From Ryuthela nishihirai (taxonomy: Eukaryota; Arthropoda; Arachnida; Araneae; Heptathelidae), in contig JAWZYU010000004.1 of assembly GCA_038380435.1 (NCBI GenBank), positions 22,294,001 to 22,358,000 of the forward strand: a stretch of DNA of 64,000 nt. Reading direction: 5' to 3'. Numbering within the stretch: the first letter of the stretch is position 1; the number at the start of each line of letters is the position of its first letter. Of the stretch, positions 22,215 through 34,033 are shown piece after piece. The notes under the pieces were generated by a model. The model ran no database searches, was not told the DNA's origin, and saw only the letters and a program-made list of their open reading frames with translations. Both the position numbers and the translations under genes were made by a program.

Positions 22215-22534
22215 CTGAGGTGGAAATATTTTAACAGCAACATGCTCTGTAAGAATCTGGGCTTTCCACACAGCACCAAACCGACCTTGAGCTTTGACTT
22301 CAATTAACTGGATTGGGCGAAGTCCCAGTAGCGGAGATGGTGGTGGAAGTGGAGAGGGCTCTGTTGTTGGTAGTTCATTAAAATAAGCCATCTTACGTTT
22401 TCGATACCACCAATAAGCAAGTACAATAATAACAGCAGTAACAGCAAGAGGAAGCAATGTATATAGCAGAATATTATGAACTTGACTGCTGCTTGTGGCC
22501 ATCCTGATTGGTACAGCAGTGCTGGGTTTAACAG
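22215..22534 (-). CDS. Type II activin/BMP receptor exon 4: transmembrane segment and kinase glycine loop
   Basis: 320 bp from 22534 down to 22215. Acceptor TTCTAG, phase 1 entry; donor CAG/GTGAGG, phase 0 exit. The stalk (VKPSTAVPIRMATSSS) is followed by a transmembrane helix, NILLYTLLPLAVTAVIIVLA, then WWYRKRKMAYFNE as stop-transfer. The cytoplasmic PPPSPLLGLRPIQLIEVKA linker is a hallmark of ACVR2/Punt. KAQGRFGAVWKAQ is the glycine-rich loop and VAVKIF carries the ATP-binding lysine. Order and spacing match type II rather than type I receptors: no GS box is present. Upstream neighbour is exon 3 (2.6 kb away); the downstream intron contains Tc1, SINE and LINE relics. Confidence 0.97.
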
Positions 22535-22907
22535 CTAGAATAATGAAAAAAAGTTAATTCAAGGAACTGACTAGATTAACTTTCCTATTCCAGATAATAT
22601 ACAAAGCAGCTTAAGTAAAATTGTAACAATTAATCTATCAAATAGAATATTTGTAATACAACAGGAGTTCCATATTCTATAAAATACAAATGGATTAGCT
22701 TCTAATTACTAAAAAGCCAGGATATGGCTTTCAAATCAGAGTCTCAAAGAATTCATATACTATAACAAATTATTCTTAACTGTGACAATAACAAAAATTT
22801 AGAGAAATCCGTGCTATACCAATGGAAAGCCATATCCAACACTTCATAACTTCCAAAATTAGTTTCCCTATGGATAAAAAGCCTTTCATCCGCAGCCGCA
22901 TCTAGGT

Positions 22908-23241
22908 TAGGGGTTCTCAACGTGGGGTATGCGGTAAAATTTTTTGGGGTATGCCGTGAGAGCTCAAAAGTCGCTAGATCTAGTAACAAGTCCATTTCAC
23001 TGATTACCCAGTAAAATGTTTATAATTTTATAAGATTTGTTAAATTGTTTATGTCATTTTTTTTGTGTTTATTGATATATGTAATTTATGAATACAAAAT
23101 TTAATGTGTATATATATATACGTTTTATTTTATTCCCATTGTTATACTGTAACTATAGTTTTATCTATCTATACAAGCGGTACACCAGTTACATACACAT
23201 TTCCAAGGGGTACATAAAGCATAAAAGGTTGAGAACTACTG
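22908..23241. mobile_element. hAT-type non-autonomous element with perfect 8-bp target duplication
   Basis: 334 bp. Left end TAGGGGTTCTCAAC, right end GTTGAGAACTACTG, the CAGTGGTTCTCAA-like terminus typical of hAT elements. Both sides are flanked by ATCTAGGT (22900-22907 and 23242-23249). A 127-bp relative with its own 8-bp duplication lies at 61115-61241. It is in the intron between exons 3 and 4 of the receptor gene. Confidence 0.93.
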
Positions 23242-23397
23242 ATCTAGGTCACAGCTCACTGAGAATGCAGGTGGCTTCACACAAGGTTCGTATTATAATG
23301 GCTCCATAATAGATTGTTTACAGTGTTGTTCTGATATATAAGATACCCTGATACATAAGATTCCCTTTCTGAATATATAAGATACCCTTTCTGAATA

Positions 23398-23988
23398 CCG
23401 TACATTTCCGCAGATAAGACGATAGTTGAATCATAAAAAAGGCCCCCAAAATCCGGGTCATCTTATAGGACAGATACAAAAAAAATTAGATTGAAATTTA
23501 TATAAATTGAAACCATTATTACTACAACTTATCGAAAAATCTATCATATTATTTAAATACGCTATATGATAATACATTACATTGTAATAGTAAATAATAC
23601 ATTACATTGTAATAGTAAAACAATACTAAAACAAAATAAATATTAAAAGTTATGTTTATTGAGCTACTGAGGAAAAAACGGACAAACCATAATTATTTAC
23701 TAGTACAGAGTAGGGTATGTCCACAAAATAGAATAGCCCATACGACGCTTTTGTGAATAGTCAAGGTCATTGCCCGAATCAGTGCGAATGTTTGCGAATA
23801 GGACATAATTCCGTATACGCTATACAGTATTATTATCCAGATGATGATTGCCGATCTAAACTAAATTCATAGGCCATTGATAGTTTGGGGTCATCTTATA
23901 GGACAGATATATGCTAAAACTATAAAACTTTGACGAAAATTTATACCTCGTCTTATCTGAAGGTCGTCTTATCTGCGGAAATATACGG
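23398..23988. mobile_element. Non-autonomous pogo/Tc1-like element with TA target duplication
   Basis: 591 bp bounded by CCGTACATTTCCGCAGATAA and its near-perfect reverse complement, flanked by TA (23396-23397, 23989-23990). The internal segment CATCTTATAGGACAGATA occurs twice. No transposase frame. Terminal motif and TA site fit pogo-like MITEs; family assignment is inferred. It sits in short repeats of ATAAGATACCCTTTCTGAAT. Confidence 0.85.
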
Positions 23989-23999
23989 TATATAAGATA

Positions 24000-24475
24000 C
24001 CCTTTGTAAATTTAGTATTTATTTTATTATATTTAAACCTTAGCTTTTATTTCAGCAGATTTCTTTTATTTCTGTAAATTATTGATCTTTTGGTTGGTTG
24101 ATCTATCACAATTGATTTTTCAGAGTCATGCTACATCAGATGGCCAGCTTATAACTTGTTACTAAGGATAATTTATTTAACATTGCATTAGGCTAGGCTA
24201 TACATTAATTTTTCTTTCTTCATTCCTTCATTTTTCGCTAAAAAAATTTTTGTTTGTATAGTTTCCTGAAATTTAATGAGGTCTTGGATAGGGAAGCAAA
24301 AAAAGACTTCCTTGGCATGGAAATCAGTCCTTCTGTGGGAGAGCAATTTTGATATAGGTTCCCCCACCCCACTCACTAATGGATATTTTACTCTGTCTAT
24401 CCCCCATCCCACCGGCAATTTTCCTTTACCAAAAAAAACATTTTTTTTAAGTTTATAATCAACTTTTATAAGACT
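24000..24475. other. Intron DNA, nothing recognised
   Basis: The opposing frames at 24188-24490 and 24276-24458 are mutual shadows with no family motif. Confidence 0.5.
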
Positions 24476-24479
24476 TTGT

Positions 24480-24595
24480 TTTGCTATCATAACTAATCTT
24501 AGAAAGAATTAAACTATTATACAGCCTAATTTTTTATCTTTAGGTGTATATGCCTATTTTTTCATACTTGCCATAGATTTCTAAAGGTGTGGTCA
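24480..24595 (-). mobile_element. RTE-like LINE fragment (RT C-terminal region)
   Basis: Closely matches 9905-10015, the segment coding NSLVLSRVSY and HLKTKIRLY in the longest copy. Only about 110 bp. Confidence 0.8.
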
Positions 24596-25137
24596 GACTC
24601 CCTCAGCATGCTTACATCTGTGCCTGCTGCAAAACAACAGTTTCGCCTGATAATGTACTGGAGCAATAATGCAAAACACACATTCATATGCATTAAGATA
24701 CATTATTCTCTCTCCCAGAAAAGTTGTGCATACACTGCAAATATATGAATACATTGGTTAATGTGTGCAGTAAATTGTAGATTCCAACAAAATGTTTCAT
24801 CTCTCAGTTCCACTTCCAAATTGATGTCAATCCTGCAAGAGAAAATCCCCCAACAAGAAAGGCAAAATCATGAACCTATATAAACTCTCAATAACTGGAC
24901 TGTACTCCCCACCACAGGACAATCAACTCGCCCATTTATTGGATATCATCCCAAGAAAAAACCAAGGTAGTTTCATAAATAATAATTCCAACTCGTTGTC
25001 TTAGTTTTTCTGACCATTACAGTGATATAGAGAAAATTATTAATTTTAAATCAGCACTGTAACTTAAACCACTTTCTGGTAAACGAATAGTTTGCATGCA
25101 TTATAAATTTGTTTTTGTTTGATAACTGTATACATAC

Positions 25138-25296
25138 CAGCAGGAGTAGGTGCTAAAACTGTAAGAGAAGGATCCTTATGTCTATTGCACATATCACCTT
25201 CACAACAACAGAATAACAGCTGAACTTTTGGTTCTCGTCTTGTTTCCATGCAACGAGTTTTCTCACTGCAGTCATGATGGCTACCAACCCAGCAAC
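25138..25296 (-). CDS. Type II activin/BMP receptor exon 3: second half of ectodomain
   Basis: 159 bp from 25296 down to 25138, phase 1 at both ends; acceptor ATTGCAG, donor GTATGT. The peptide carries CWVGSHHDCSEKTRC, then the diagnostic CCCEGDMCN near its middle, and the stalk KDPSLTVLAPTPA. This is the C-terminal part of the three-finger toxin-fold domain that binds activin/BMP ligands outside the cell; the CCC-x4-C pattern is shared by type II receptors. Joined to exon 2 it gives KLKGCWVGS, and to exon 4 TPAAVKPS, both in frame. Confidence 0.97.
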
Positions 25297-25309
25297 CTGC
25301 AATTAACAT

Positions 25310-25980
25310 AGTACATTATAGTATTGCTTATTTATATTAATAAAGCCATGCTACACTTTGAAATCATAACAATCCAACAATAGTAAACAACTTTAGAATG
25401 TACCAAAATATGTTTGTCAAATAAAAGTTTCCTGGAACTCTAAAATGTAATGAGTTAAAAATTAAAAAAAAAAAAGAAATATTAAAACAAAAACTGCATC
25501 TGATATGGTTTTTGAACTTCTTTACTAATTTTAAACTTTTTCACTCTAGTAGTAAATGTTTCTTTACACCAATATGATAAGTTTGGTTGGTTGTTACTAT
25601 TAAAACCAAGATTATAGAAAACAAAATTGTGTAAAACACAAAACAGTGCTTTTATATATTATTGTGATTCAATTACACTGATTAAGTGAACAAAATATTA
25701 ACTTTCACCTTAGCGCTATAAATAATGCTTTCTTTCATTTGGCATGTTGCTAAAATAAGTGAAATGTGTAAAGTCTAAATGTTAATTATTTTATCAGTTG
25801 CTTTTGTTATATGAGCTATTTTATTGTCACTTTTTTTTTCACTACAGTTAAAGGTAATGTTAGTTAAGTGTTAAACAGGAACACCACATTAAGTGTTCAC
25901 AGGAAAAAGTTCATCATTGCTGTGACACAATTAATCGTGGGCATTATTAAAACAAAAAGGTCTGTAAACATTAGCTATGC
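25310..25980. other. Intron 2 DNA, nothing recognised
   Basis: AT-rich, without coding or repeat landmarks that I can identify. Confidence 0.5.
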
Positions 25981-25984
25981 ATAA

Positions 25985-28350
25985 CTGGAAGGAGAGCTAT
26001 GCACCAATAACTAGTGATGATGCATAGCTCTCCTTCCAGCTACATCTAGTTACCATACTTATTATATACTTGTGATATTTTAATAGAATAAGCCATCCCT
26101 AGCACAAAACTCCAACCCTTACCCTCTTGTGGTGCAGCCTATTATTATCTTTGAACTCTGTTGTGGAAGGGAATAGAAATGGAGCACTGCCAGATCAGTG
26201 TGACCTATTGTTCTAGACTAGTATGGCTACTTTATTTTTTCTATCCTGCTGCTTCTACGGGCATCATCAAACCTACAATGGAGGAAGTATTCCAGTGTAG
26301 ATGGCTTCAACCTTTAGTAGTGGGGGGAAATAAGTCTTTGCCTCATGCCTGCAATTAGGGGGCTGCTTTATATTGTTGGCATTTCCTCTCTCAATAAACA
26401 TAGTTTCTTGAAACATCCCACTAACCATTTTCTCTCCATAGGTAGTTGAAAGGGGAAAACTCTGCACAGAGATTATTCTCTTCAAGTCCTTGCAGAAGTA
26501 TTCCACTATTATAATTTAGATATTCTCAGCTTGCAAGAGACTAGATGCACAGATTCTTAAAAAAAATCTTAAATTTCTCTTTTCAGGGAGGGAAGATAAG
26601 AGGCATCTCCAAGACATAGGTTTGCTTCTCAGCAGACACAATAGTGATACTCTTCTAGGATATGAGTGTATTAATGAAAGGTTTCTTACAACAAAATTTC
26701 AGACAACCTTTAAAGACTTGAATGTTATCTGCTGTTATGCCCCCACTGATGATGAGGATGAGAAAGATTAGTTTTACAAACAACTTCAAGTTTTTTTCAT
26801 TCTTTCAAAAAAGGAGGTATTACCATTGTTCCAGGTGACTTCAATGTTAAAGTTGGTACTGACTCAGACTTTTGGGAAGAGTGATAGATCCTTTTGGTAT
26901 TGGTAGCTGCAATGGGCAACGTCTCCTACAGGTAAGTAAACTCAATGGTTTCAGAATAACTAACACTTATTACAAACACCGTGACATACTTAAGTACATG
27001 TGGGTTTCACTTGATAGGCTGCATAAAAACATGATTGATTATATATGAATTAACAGCAAATGGCTAGTTCTGTTATGAATATCAGATCATATAGGGGAGC
27101 TTCAAATTGGATCTGACCATTACCTTGTTAAAAGTGTCTTGCAACTTAAACTTAGAAAGTGTTATGCTAGGGTTAAAAATTATACGTTTAATACTGAAGC
27201 TCTGAAAGACCCAGTTATAGCTAAAGCTTACCATGATAGGTTACTTAGCCATTGTGACAGTCATGGTTTGCATACTACTGAAGTTGAGAAAGAATGGGAC
27301 AATTTAAACAGGCTTTTTTGGAAACAGTACTCTTTTAGGAAAACAGGAGCAAAGCAGGCAAAATTATTTGAATGATGAGGCACTTGAGCTTATTTCAGAA
27401 AGAAAGAAGTGCAGGAATGTCCTTAATCAATACCCTACTAGTCCTAATAGAAAGGATTACAGAGAGCTTAACAAACGAATGAAGGATCAGTTAGCTGCTG
27501 ATAAGAATCTTTGGCTTGATGGCTTGGCTGACAAAGCTGAGGAAGCAGTTAGACAGCACAACAGCAGAGAGCTATACAAGATAGTTAATGTTTTGTGTGG
27601 TAGAAAACGAACACGTATACAGGGGTTGAAGGATAAACAAGGTAAGGTTAGGATTCTGTCATTGCTAGGTGGGCTGAGCATTTCAGTGTGTTTTAAACAA
27701 TGTGGTTAGTTTTACTCCCATTGTTTGTAATGACAGATGCATTACTGGCTTTAAAATTGGCCCTATAATATAGTATGAATTTATTTTGGCTATTTCTAAA
27801 CTTAAACAACATAAATCCCCATTGGTAGATGAAATTACTACTGAAATACTTAGAGCTGGGAATGTTTCAGTTACCACATGGATGACTGAAATTTTAAAAT
27901 ATCTTTTATGATAAAGGCATGGTTCCTAAGGATTTACCAGAGATATTATATTTTTAAAAAAGGTTATCACAGTTCTTGTGATAACTATAAGGATATCCAG
28001 CCTACTTCTGTTCCACAAAGTTTTTTGCATGCTTGTGCTTAATAGAATTAAGAATCTGGTTGACAAGCAGTTGTGTGATGAGCAGTGTGGATTCAGAAGT
28101 AGTAGGGAATGTGTAGATCAGATTTTTTCACTTAGACAGATTCTTGAGAAATGTTTAGATTTCCAGAAACCTATGGTTGCTAGCTTTGTAGATTTCAAAA
28201 AGGTTTTGACCTGATCTATACTCATCTGGTATGCCATAAGATCTCATGATCAACCACAAATTATGACAGTCAACAAAGCTTTAAGAACTAAATTGCACAA
28301 TCTGGTTGGACCTCAATAGCCTATGGCTGCTTGACAATGCTGCTGCTGAG
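25985..28350 (+). mobile_element. RTE-like LINE, near full-length but decayed, with terminal and internal inversions
   Basis: Plus-strand copy. The 5' region (26270-26500) matches 12250-12400. The endonuclease keeps the middle missing from the first copy (LQETRC at 26535, CCYAPTDDEDEKD near 26735, VPGDFNVKVGTDSD near 26830). The linker is at 27139-27709 and an RT start at 27780-28210 (LVDEITTEIL, FVDFKKVLT). From about 28216 to 28275 the sequence is inverted RT sequence, and then the true 3' end (KLHNLVGPQ, GGCTGCTTGA) resumes. The first 60 bp also form an inverted repeat. Confidence 0.88.
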
Positions 28351-28359
28351 GATGCTAAA

Positions 28360-28790
28360 CCACACAGGACTGTGATGCTGACCAAACTGAATCAATTTTA
28401 TGGCTCTGAGCCTGATTATGGATCCTGAACTTGCTGCACTGATGGTCTTCTGTTGGGGGAAAATTTTCCACTCAATTTTCTGTTTGTGGGTTGATAGTTA
28501 TGAGTGAATAGATGCACAGGATACCTTACATCAGCTGGTGGATAATCCTGATCAGAGACCATTGCATATACCTGAACCCTTACTTCCACGAGCATTGCCA
28601 AGCCTACACTGGAAGAAGTCCTACCAGCATAGATGGCTGAAACCTTTAGTAATGGCGGGAACAGGTTTTTGGCCCATGACTGTGATTAGGGGACAGTTTG
28701 ATATAGTGGGAACTTCCCCTCAATAAACAATTTCTTTAACGATCCCACTAACCATTTTCTCTCGACAGATACTTAGAATGTGAGGGCTTT
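28360..28790 (+). mobile_element. RTE-like LINE 5' fragment
   Basis: Matches the 5' region of the longest copy (12170-12600 reversed): ATCAGCTGGTGGATAATCCT, then the tract coding IRG-FDIVG. It lies directly after the 3' end of the preceding copy, in the same orientation, and stops before the endonuclease core. Confidence 0.82.
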
Positions 28791-29165
28791 TTTTTGTGGC
28801 AACAGTGGTGGCCAGTAGTGTAATTTTTGTCTCCAATTTAGAGATTAAAATTTAATGTAAGTTCCAAATAATATGTTTCAAGATTTTCTTTCCTTGATTA
28901 GGAATACATGAAGAATGTTCTGCTAATGGAAAGGAGAAATCTATAAGTTTTAATAGACTGAAATTTTTGCTTTTTAATTGAAGTCTGTCTCCACATCATG
29001 TTTCCCATTTTGTGTCCTTGAATCTCGTCTTCAGATGTGCTGAATGAGGAGCTGATAGAAGATGCCAGCAGGACCTGACCTTGACCTATCTCCACCCCCA
29101 ATGGGTAGCCACTGGAAGAAACACAAACCTTTAAGCAGTAGCTGTGCTCTATGCTGTCAAAATGT

Positions 29166-30214
29166 ACTAGTAGGATGGCCAAATCCAAAGAGCACAACAA
29201 TTACCATCTAACTACACCTAAGGTTGGCAAACCAGAGAAAGGTCATACTAACACTAGGGATAATGAAAAAAGTGATGCTAGTGTTACCACTGGTTTGGCA
29301 GCTGAGATGAATAAATCACCAGAGATTATCAAGCGTGTGGAGCTTATAATAAGAGAGCAAATGCTATCACTTAGAAATGAGTTTATAGAAATTAATACAA
29401 ATTTCAAAAAAGAATTAGCAACTGAAATGATGGAGTAGAGAAAGATTACAGTATACTGCTCAAATAAATTTGATGAATTATTCAACATTATTTCTGAGAT
29501 AACTGAAGAAAAAAAAGATGTAAAAAAACAAAACAAGAAGTTAAATGAAACAAACATATATCTAACAAATAAGGTTAATGACTTGGAATGAAAAATAAAT
29601 AAAATAGAACAAGTTGGCAGGAATCAGAACTTAGAAATTGAGGGGTGCCAGAAACGGTAAGTGAAAATGTTCAGGAAATAGTAACAAATATTGCAAAGGT
29701 GCTACAATGACAAATACACTGACATCCAGGCAATCCATAGAGTCCCTACATTCAACAATGAGAGAAGAAAACCAATAATTGTGCAACTAAGTTCAAGAAA
29801 AGTGAAAGATATTTGGATGCAGTGATGGAAAGAGAAAAAAAGACGAACTTTAAGTATACAATTAAAATCTTTAATTTAAGTAATACAAAAAATCTCCTAA
29901 GAACTTTCAACATCCAAATAGTTTGAAGGATAAACTCTGGAAAAAAAATTTTATTGCTCAATGACAGAGAATTTTTAAATTATTTTAAAATAAAGAAAAA
30001 AAGACTATTAGTAAATGAGGTCTTTGGAGGATTTAAGAAGGAAAGAATATTTGTAAATGAACACTTGACCCAAGAGAACAAAAAGCTGCTTCATGAAGCT
30101 AAAATATTGCAGAAGGATAAAAAAATTTTGTTTGTATGGGTGAAAGTGCATAAATCTTCATCAGAAGTTATTCGAACATGGAATTATGAGGATTTAGAAA
30201 GAATAAAGAAATAA
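29166..30214 (+). pseudogene. LINE ORF1 with coiled coil and FP-like C-terminal domain
   Basis: The first open block (29151-29438) reads MAKSKEHNNYHLTTPK and then a charged coiled-coil region (EIIKRVELIIREQMLSLRNE). The coiled coil continues with stops to about 29600 (KKQNKKLNETN). VHRVPT-like and KPIIVQLSSRKVKDIW follow near 29740-29820. The last block (29954-30214) reads ERIFVNEHLTQENKKLLHEA and FVWVKVHKSS, the baculovirus-FP-like C-terminal domain found in ORF1 of many CR1-type LINEs. Several stops make it non-functional. It presumably once bound element RNA. Confidence 0.8.
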
Positions 30215-30257
30215 GTAGTTGCCAGATAATAATTACTTGTCTTATTTGAACTGTATA

Positions 30258-30960
30258 AATGGGTGATTTACATGATATATTAGAGTGTAAAGATTCTCAA
30301 AATCTGGATTTTGACACTGATAAAACTAATGATAAGGTTCAAATTATTCCTGGAGAAAATGTATATGATAAAGTATAATATAAATGGGGAGAGAGTTTAA
30401 AAATAATTGCAGGAAACATCAGGAGTGTATGGAAGAATTTTGAATATTTTTCATTATACCTAAATTTAATAGAATTTTCTCCAGACATAATTTGTATTGA
30501 CCGAAACTTGGGTAAAGGAAAATGAGTTAGATTTATATACAACATCTGGTACAATTTATATTATAATTGTAAATCAAACAGTAGAGCTGGTGGGGTCATT
30601 GTTTATGTACAAAATAGTATTATAGTAAATGATTATTGTACTAAATTTTCAAATGCTGATATGGTTCAAATCCCAATTAAAAATGCAAATATATATACAC
30701 TTTATTGGCAATTTTACAGGTCTCACATTTATACAAAAGGGAATTTTCTAAATGAATTGTAAAGTAAATTACAAACATTAAATAACAATTTTAGTGTTAT
30801 GATGGGAGATTTGAATTTTGACATTAGATCTAGAGATAATTTAAATGTATGATATTTGTGACTGATATAAGAAACAGGTTTCTATAAGGGTCATGATCAC
30901 CAGAGAGGAATCGCAAACTTCCTTGGATCATGTGTTTGCACATGTCACTTCATCACTGTT
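30258..30960 (+). pseudogene. LINE ORF2 start: APE-type endonuclease, truncated
   Basis: Reading across frames gives IIAGNIRSVWKNFEYF, then a decayed segment near 30500 (family usually TETW), SRAGGVIVYVQNSI, FYRSHIYTKGNFLNEL, MMGDLNFDI and a decayed SLDHVFAHV. These are successive motifs of the endonuclease of CR1-like LINEs. The sequence ends before any RT motif. Confidence 0.8.
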
Positions 30961-31129
30961 GCTAATGTTTAACTAATGTATAATTTAAACTTTTAGTTTA
31001 CTAACACAATGGGTGAGTGTCTTTACTCTTGTGGGGGTGGTGTTATTTTTCCAAAAATTTTATATTCTATTTCTTGATATAAAAGAGGGAAACCCTCTTT
31101 TCCCCACAAAATTATCGGGGGGGGGGGGG

Positions 31130-32420
31130 ATTCAGAATAGAAATCTTGATTTTTTTTTCAACTTCTGCTAATCAAATAATGAAATAACATTTAAATCTAT
31201 GATATATATTTTTACTTGTTGATTCCACTTGAAAATATTATGATAAAGTTTAAAAATAAATCTATTTGAGTCTGCAATGAATGTATGAACATTTTCAGTC
31301 ACTGTACATTGCATCAAATAGGGATGATTTAGTTTATGCCTTTATTCTGCCATATCATGCTGAGATTATCAATTGGTTGCATTTCCCCCATATTCTGTAT
31401 TATTTATAGATCTACTACAGGTGTTCAATAGAGTGTGTCTACTAGAGTTGTAATGCTTTCTAAACTTTTAATATAAAGATATTGATTTTATTACTACAGG
31501 AAATTGCATCATCTGAGAACTACACACGTCAGCTTTTGATCAATATTTCAGCAGACTTTCAATTTTAAAGAGTTTTTATTTACTCTATGCTTCTAAAATG
31601 AATACTGTGATTATAAACAATAATTACAAATGATTGAAAACGAAACTGCTAGTGATCTACAATGGCAGCAATCAGAACATTAGGATTACTCAAAGCACGA
31701 TTTTTAAATGATAGAACTTTATTTATTAATACTTATAATTACATTTCATCTAAGCACACTAATTAAGGTCAGAAAATTGTGATTTTTAACCAAAATTTCT
31801 GCCAGTATTTTAGAGTAAACTTTTCTATAACAGTTATGCAGCTTCATAATAAAGCAACTCATTCCCAAAGTCAGTGCTTCAGTTAAACTTTAAATGCTTT
31901 GAAACATTCTAATGAATTTTCTTTTTACAGTTCTTTATCACTTTTCTGATATATTTTTCAATTTTTATTTAAATTATCTTTTTTTAAAGCAAAATGATTT
32001 TTTATGACACAGCTTTTCTTAGGCATAGAGTTTGCTGATCATCAAAAGTCTAAGAATATGCATAAATGATTAAAAAAATTTAGAAAGATTTAAGCATTAA
32101 TAGAAATATTACGAACTGTTTATATTAAAATAAAATACATAAAAAATACTTTTTTTTTCAATTTTACTAAAGATAAAGTAGAAAAAAGAGTAAAATTTTA
32201 CAATGTTTTAGAAAAATGCTTTAAAATTTTTAATTTACCCTTTTCTTTGAAATTTTGCCATTTTATTAAGTACAATTAAATGCTCTTTCTTTTGGTATAT
32301 ATGACATATTTCTAATCATTAGTTACTTCAAGATGAGGTTCTAAAGCTGTTTATTCTATTTTCTGAAAACACTTTGAAATAAATCGGCTACCACGAGTTC
32401 AGTTTCAGAAACTCGACACC
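31130..32420. repeat. AT-rich dispersed repeat, copy 3 (paralogue of 3880-5260)
   Basis: Collinear with 3880-5260 throughout, sharing GAATGTATG, TTGATCA and GCTTTTCTTAGG landmarks, and the same right end (CCAC-GTGAGTTCAGTTT). No coding signal. Confidence 0.7.
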
Positions 32421-32489
32421 GTAAGGGTAAATAAACAGAAATGGGCTAGTTCTATTAGGAAAAACAAGTTATGTAGAGGTCACTGGAAA

Positions 32490-33430
32490 ACCCATCATTC
32501 CAATGACTTCCACAGTGGTGTAGATTGACACCAGTTTACCTACCACATACTGAATCTTTCTCACCTGCAGCAAGTACTTCCTAACATAGGCTGTTGTCAA
32601 CACCAACCCATTTCCAAACCTGCTACACAGCCAATTCACTTCCACCTCTGGAAGGCCTACTCTTTCCCACCCTCAGACTGCAAGACCTTCCAAGCCAAAG
32701 GCTCATCTTGCAAACCCTCTCCACAGCTGAGACAAAATCATTAAAATTTTATAAAATCATGTTATTTTTCTTTGATGGCTTAATACCCATAGTCCCCACC
32801 TACCACAAAGTACAATAAGGGGATCCCCAATCAGGTGCCATGGTTGCATGGGCAGCCAAATAGGAAGTGAGCCAAGCCCTCACAAATGAAAGGGAAAATA
32901 GAGAACTGTGAGGAACTCACCTAAGTCCTCACAAAATAAGAAGAAAAAGAAAGGAAAAGTGTGAGGAACTGAACGGTCCTCACAAAATAAAGATAATAGC
33001 AAAAAGAAAAAAAAATGTGAGGAGAAACTCTTAAACCTGTACTTGGATGTGGGCAAGGAACTCAAAATACTGCATAGTTAGCCCTAGCATTTAAAATCCA
33101 CCAGCTGATTGAACCTAAAGGGACTACCCCAGGACCTCCTGCCTAACTGAAGCAGAGGCCAAAGCAGTGTGTAGCAGCAGCCCCTGACAGAAAGACTGGC
33201 CAAAGGAGATCTCACTTGTCATGAGCTGAGAGGAGATAAGGACCACCAAGCAACTACCAGGATTCTCCTTTACAGGGGCATGGGTCATCACAAATGGCAA
33301 ACATAGGTGAGCATTTAAGACACAGTGAAGGTACCCTAACCAGTGGAACCTTCACAGGGTTGTCCCCTCACTATAGACAGGGGCTTGCACCGAGGGGCAC
33401 AGTCAAAGAGGTCCTGTGCTTGGAGGGACA
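32490..33430 (-). mobile_element. Jockey-type LINE 5' region, third copy, with inverted ORF1 tail piece
   Basis: 32760-33430 parallels 1560-2270 and 7850-8590 on the minus strand. The left end (32490-32700) is related to 540-700 of the first copy, but in the opposite orientation, so this copy is internally rearranged. A 45-bp RTE endonuclease scrap abuts it at about 32435-32480. Confidence 0.6.
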
Positions 33431-33439
33431 TTTATATCA

Positions 33440-33720
33440 AACTACTGATTCACTTTTCTTCACAGCATAGTGAATTTTATGTTTAATGTTGCTAAATCAT
33501 CAGTGGTATCAATAAAAAAGACTGGACTGCTGATAGCAAACATAAAAAGAGAACAAGCAGTGGAATGTTCTCTGTAAATACAGAATATGCTTTATTTGAG
33601 CAATTAAATACGATTGTTTATTAATAATCACACAAACAATTTATTTCAAATCAAAAAGAATTTTACAAGTTTTACAATGTGTAGAGAATTGTTTTTCCCA
33701 TAACTAGACTCAGGGAAGCT
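33440..33720. other. Intron DNA, nothing recognised
   Basis: Short AT-rich spacer without recognisable features. Confidence 0.4.
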
Positions 33721-33722
33721 CA

Positions 33723-34033
33723 GCGGGGAGGAGGTTATTCAGCCAGTAGCACATCAGGCTCGTAATGTAAAGTTCCCAGGTCCGAGTCCCAGCTGGACCA
33801 GCATTGATATTTATCTCCACAAAGCTCCCCTCTCTTTTTCGGATGAGATGTTAAGCTGTGGCACACAGGGCAACATTAATGAACACACTGGATGGTCTTG
33901 ATAGGAGGCTACCATCTCTTCAATTGATCCACTTCCCCCCCAACCTTCTCTGAGCCTTCAAGGGTCTTTGTGACCTGATCATTTAATCCATTCTGTGAAA
34001 AAAATGCTGCTCAGAGGTAAAACAACCAAACTC
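33723..34033 (+). mobile_element. SINE family A, diverged
   Basis: The degraded head keeps CAGGCTCGTAATGTAAAGTT and GGTCCGAGTCCCAGCTGG. The body is shortened near 33835 (part of the GCCC-rich core is deleted). It ends TGCTCAGAGGTAAAACAACC. Confidence 0.85.

Larger units (their letters stand above)
29155..30960 (+). mobile_element. CR1-like LINE, 5' two-ORF part, 3' truncated
   Basis: Plus-strand element with a coiled-coil ORF1 followed by the start of an endonuclease ORF2. No reverse transcriptase is present, which is unusual because target-primed copying normally loses 5' ends, so the 3' part was probably deleted later. Only copy of this clade in the window. Assignment to CR1 or a sister clade is inferred. 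Confidence 0.8.

Noticed and set aside
22753..22995. 80-aa minus-strand frame beside the hAT-type MITE
   Set aside because: It crosses the MITE border and its target duplication, so the frame is accidental.
24188..24490. 100-aa minus-strand frame
   Set aside because: Overlaps a plus-strand shadow of similar length; no recognisable motif.
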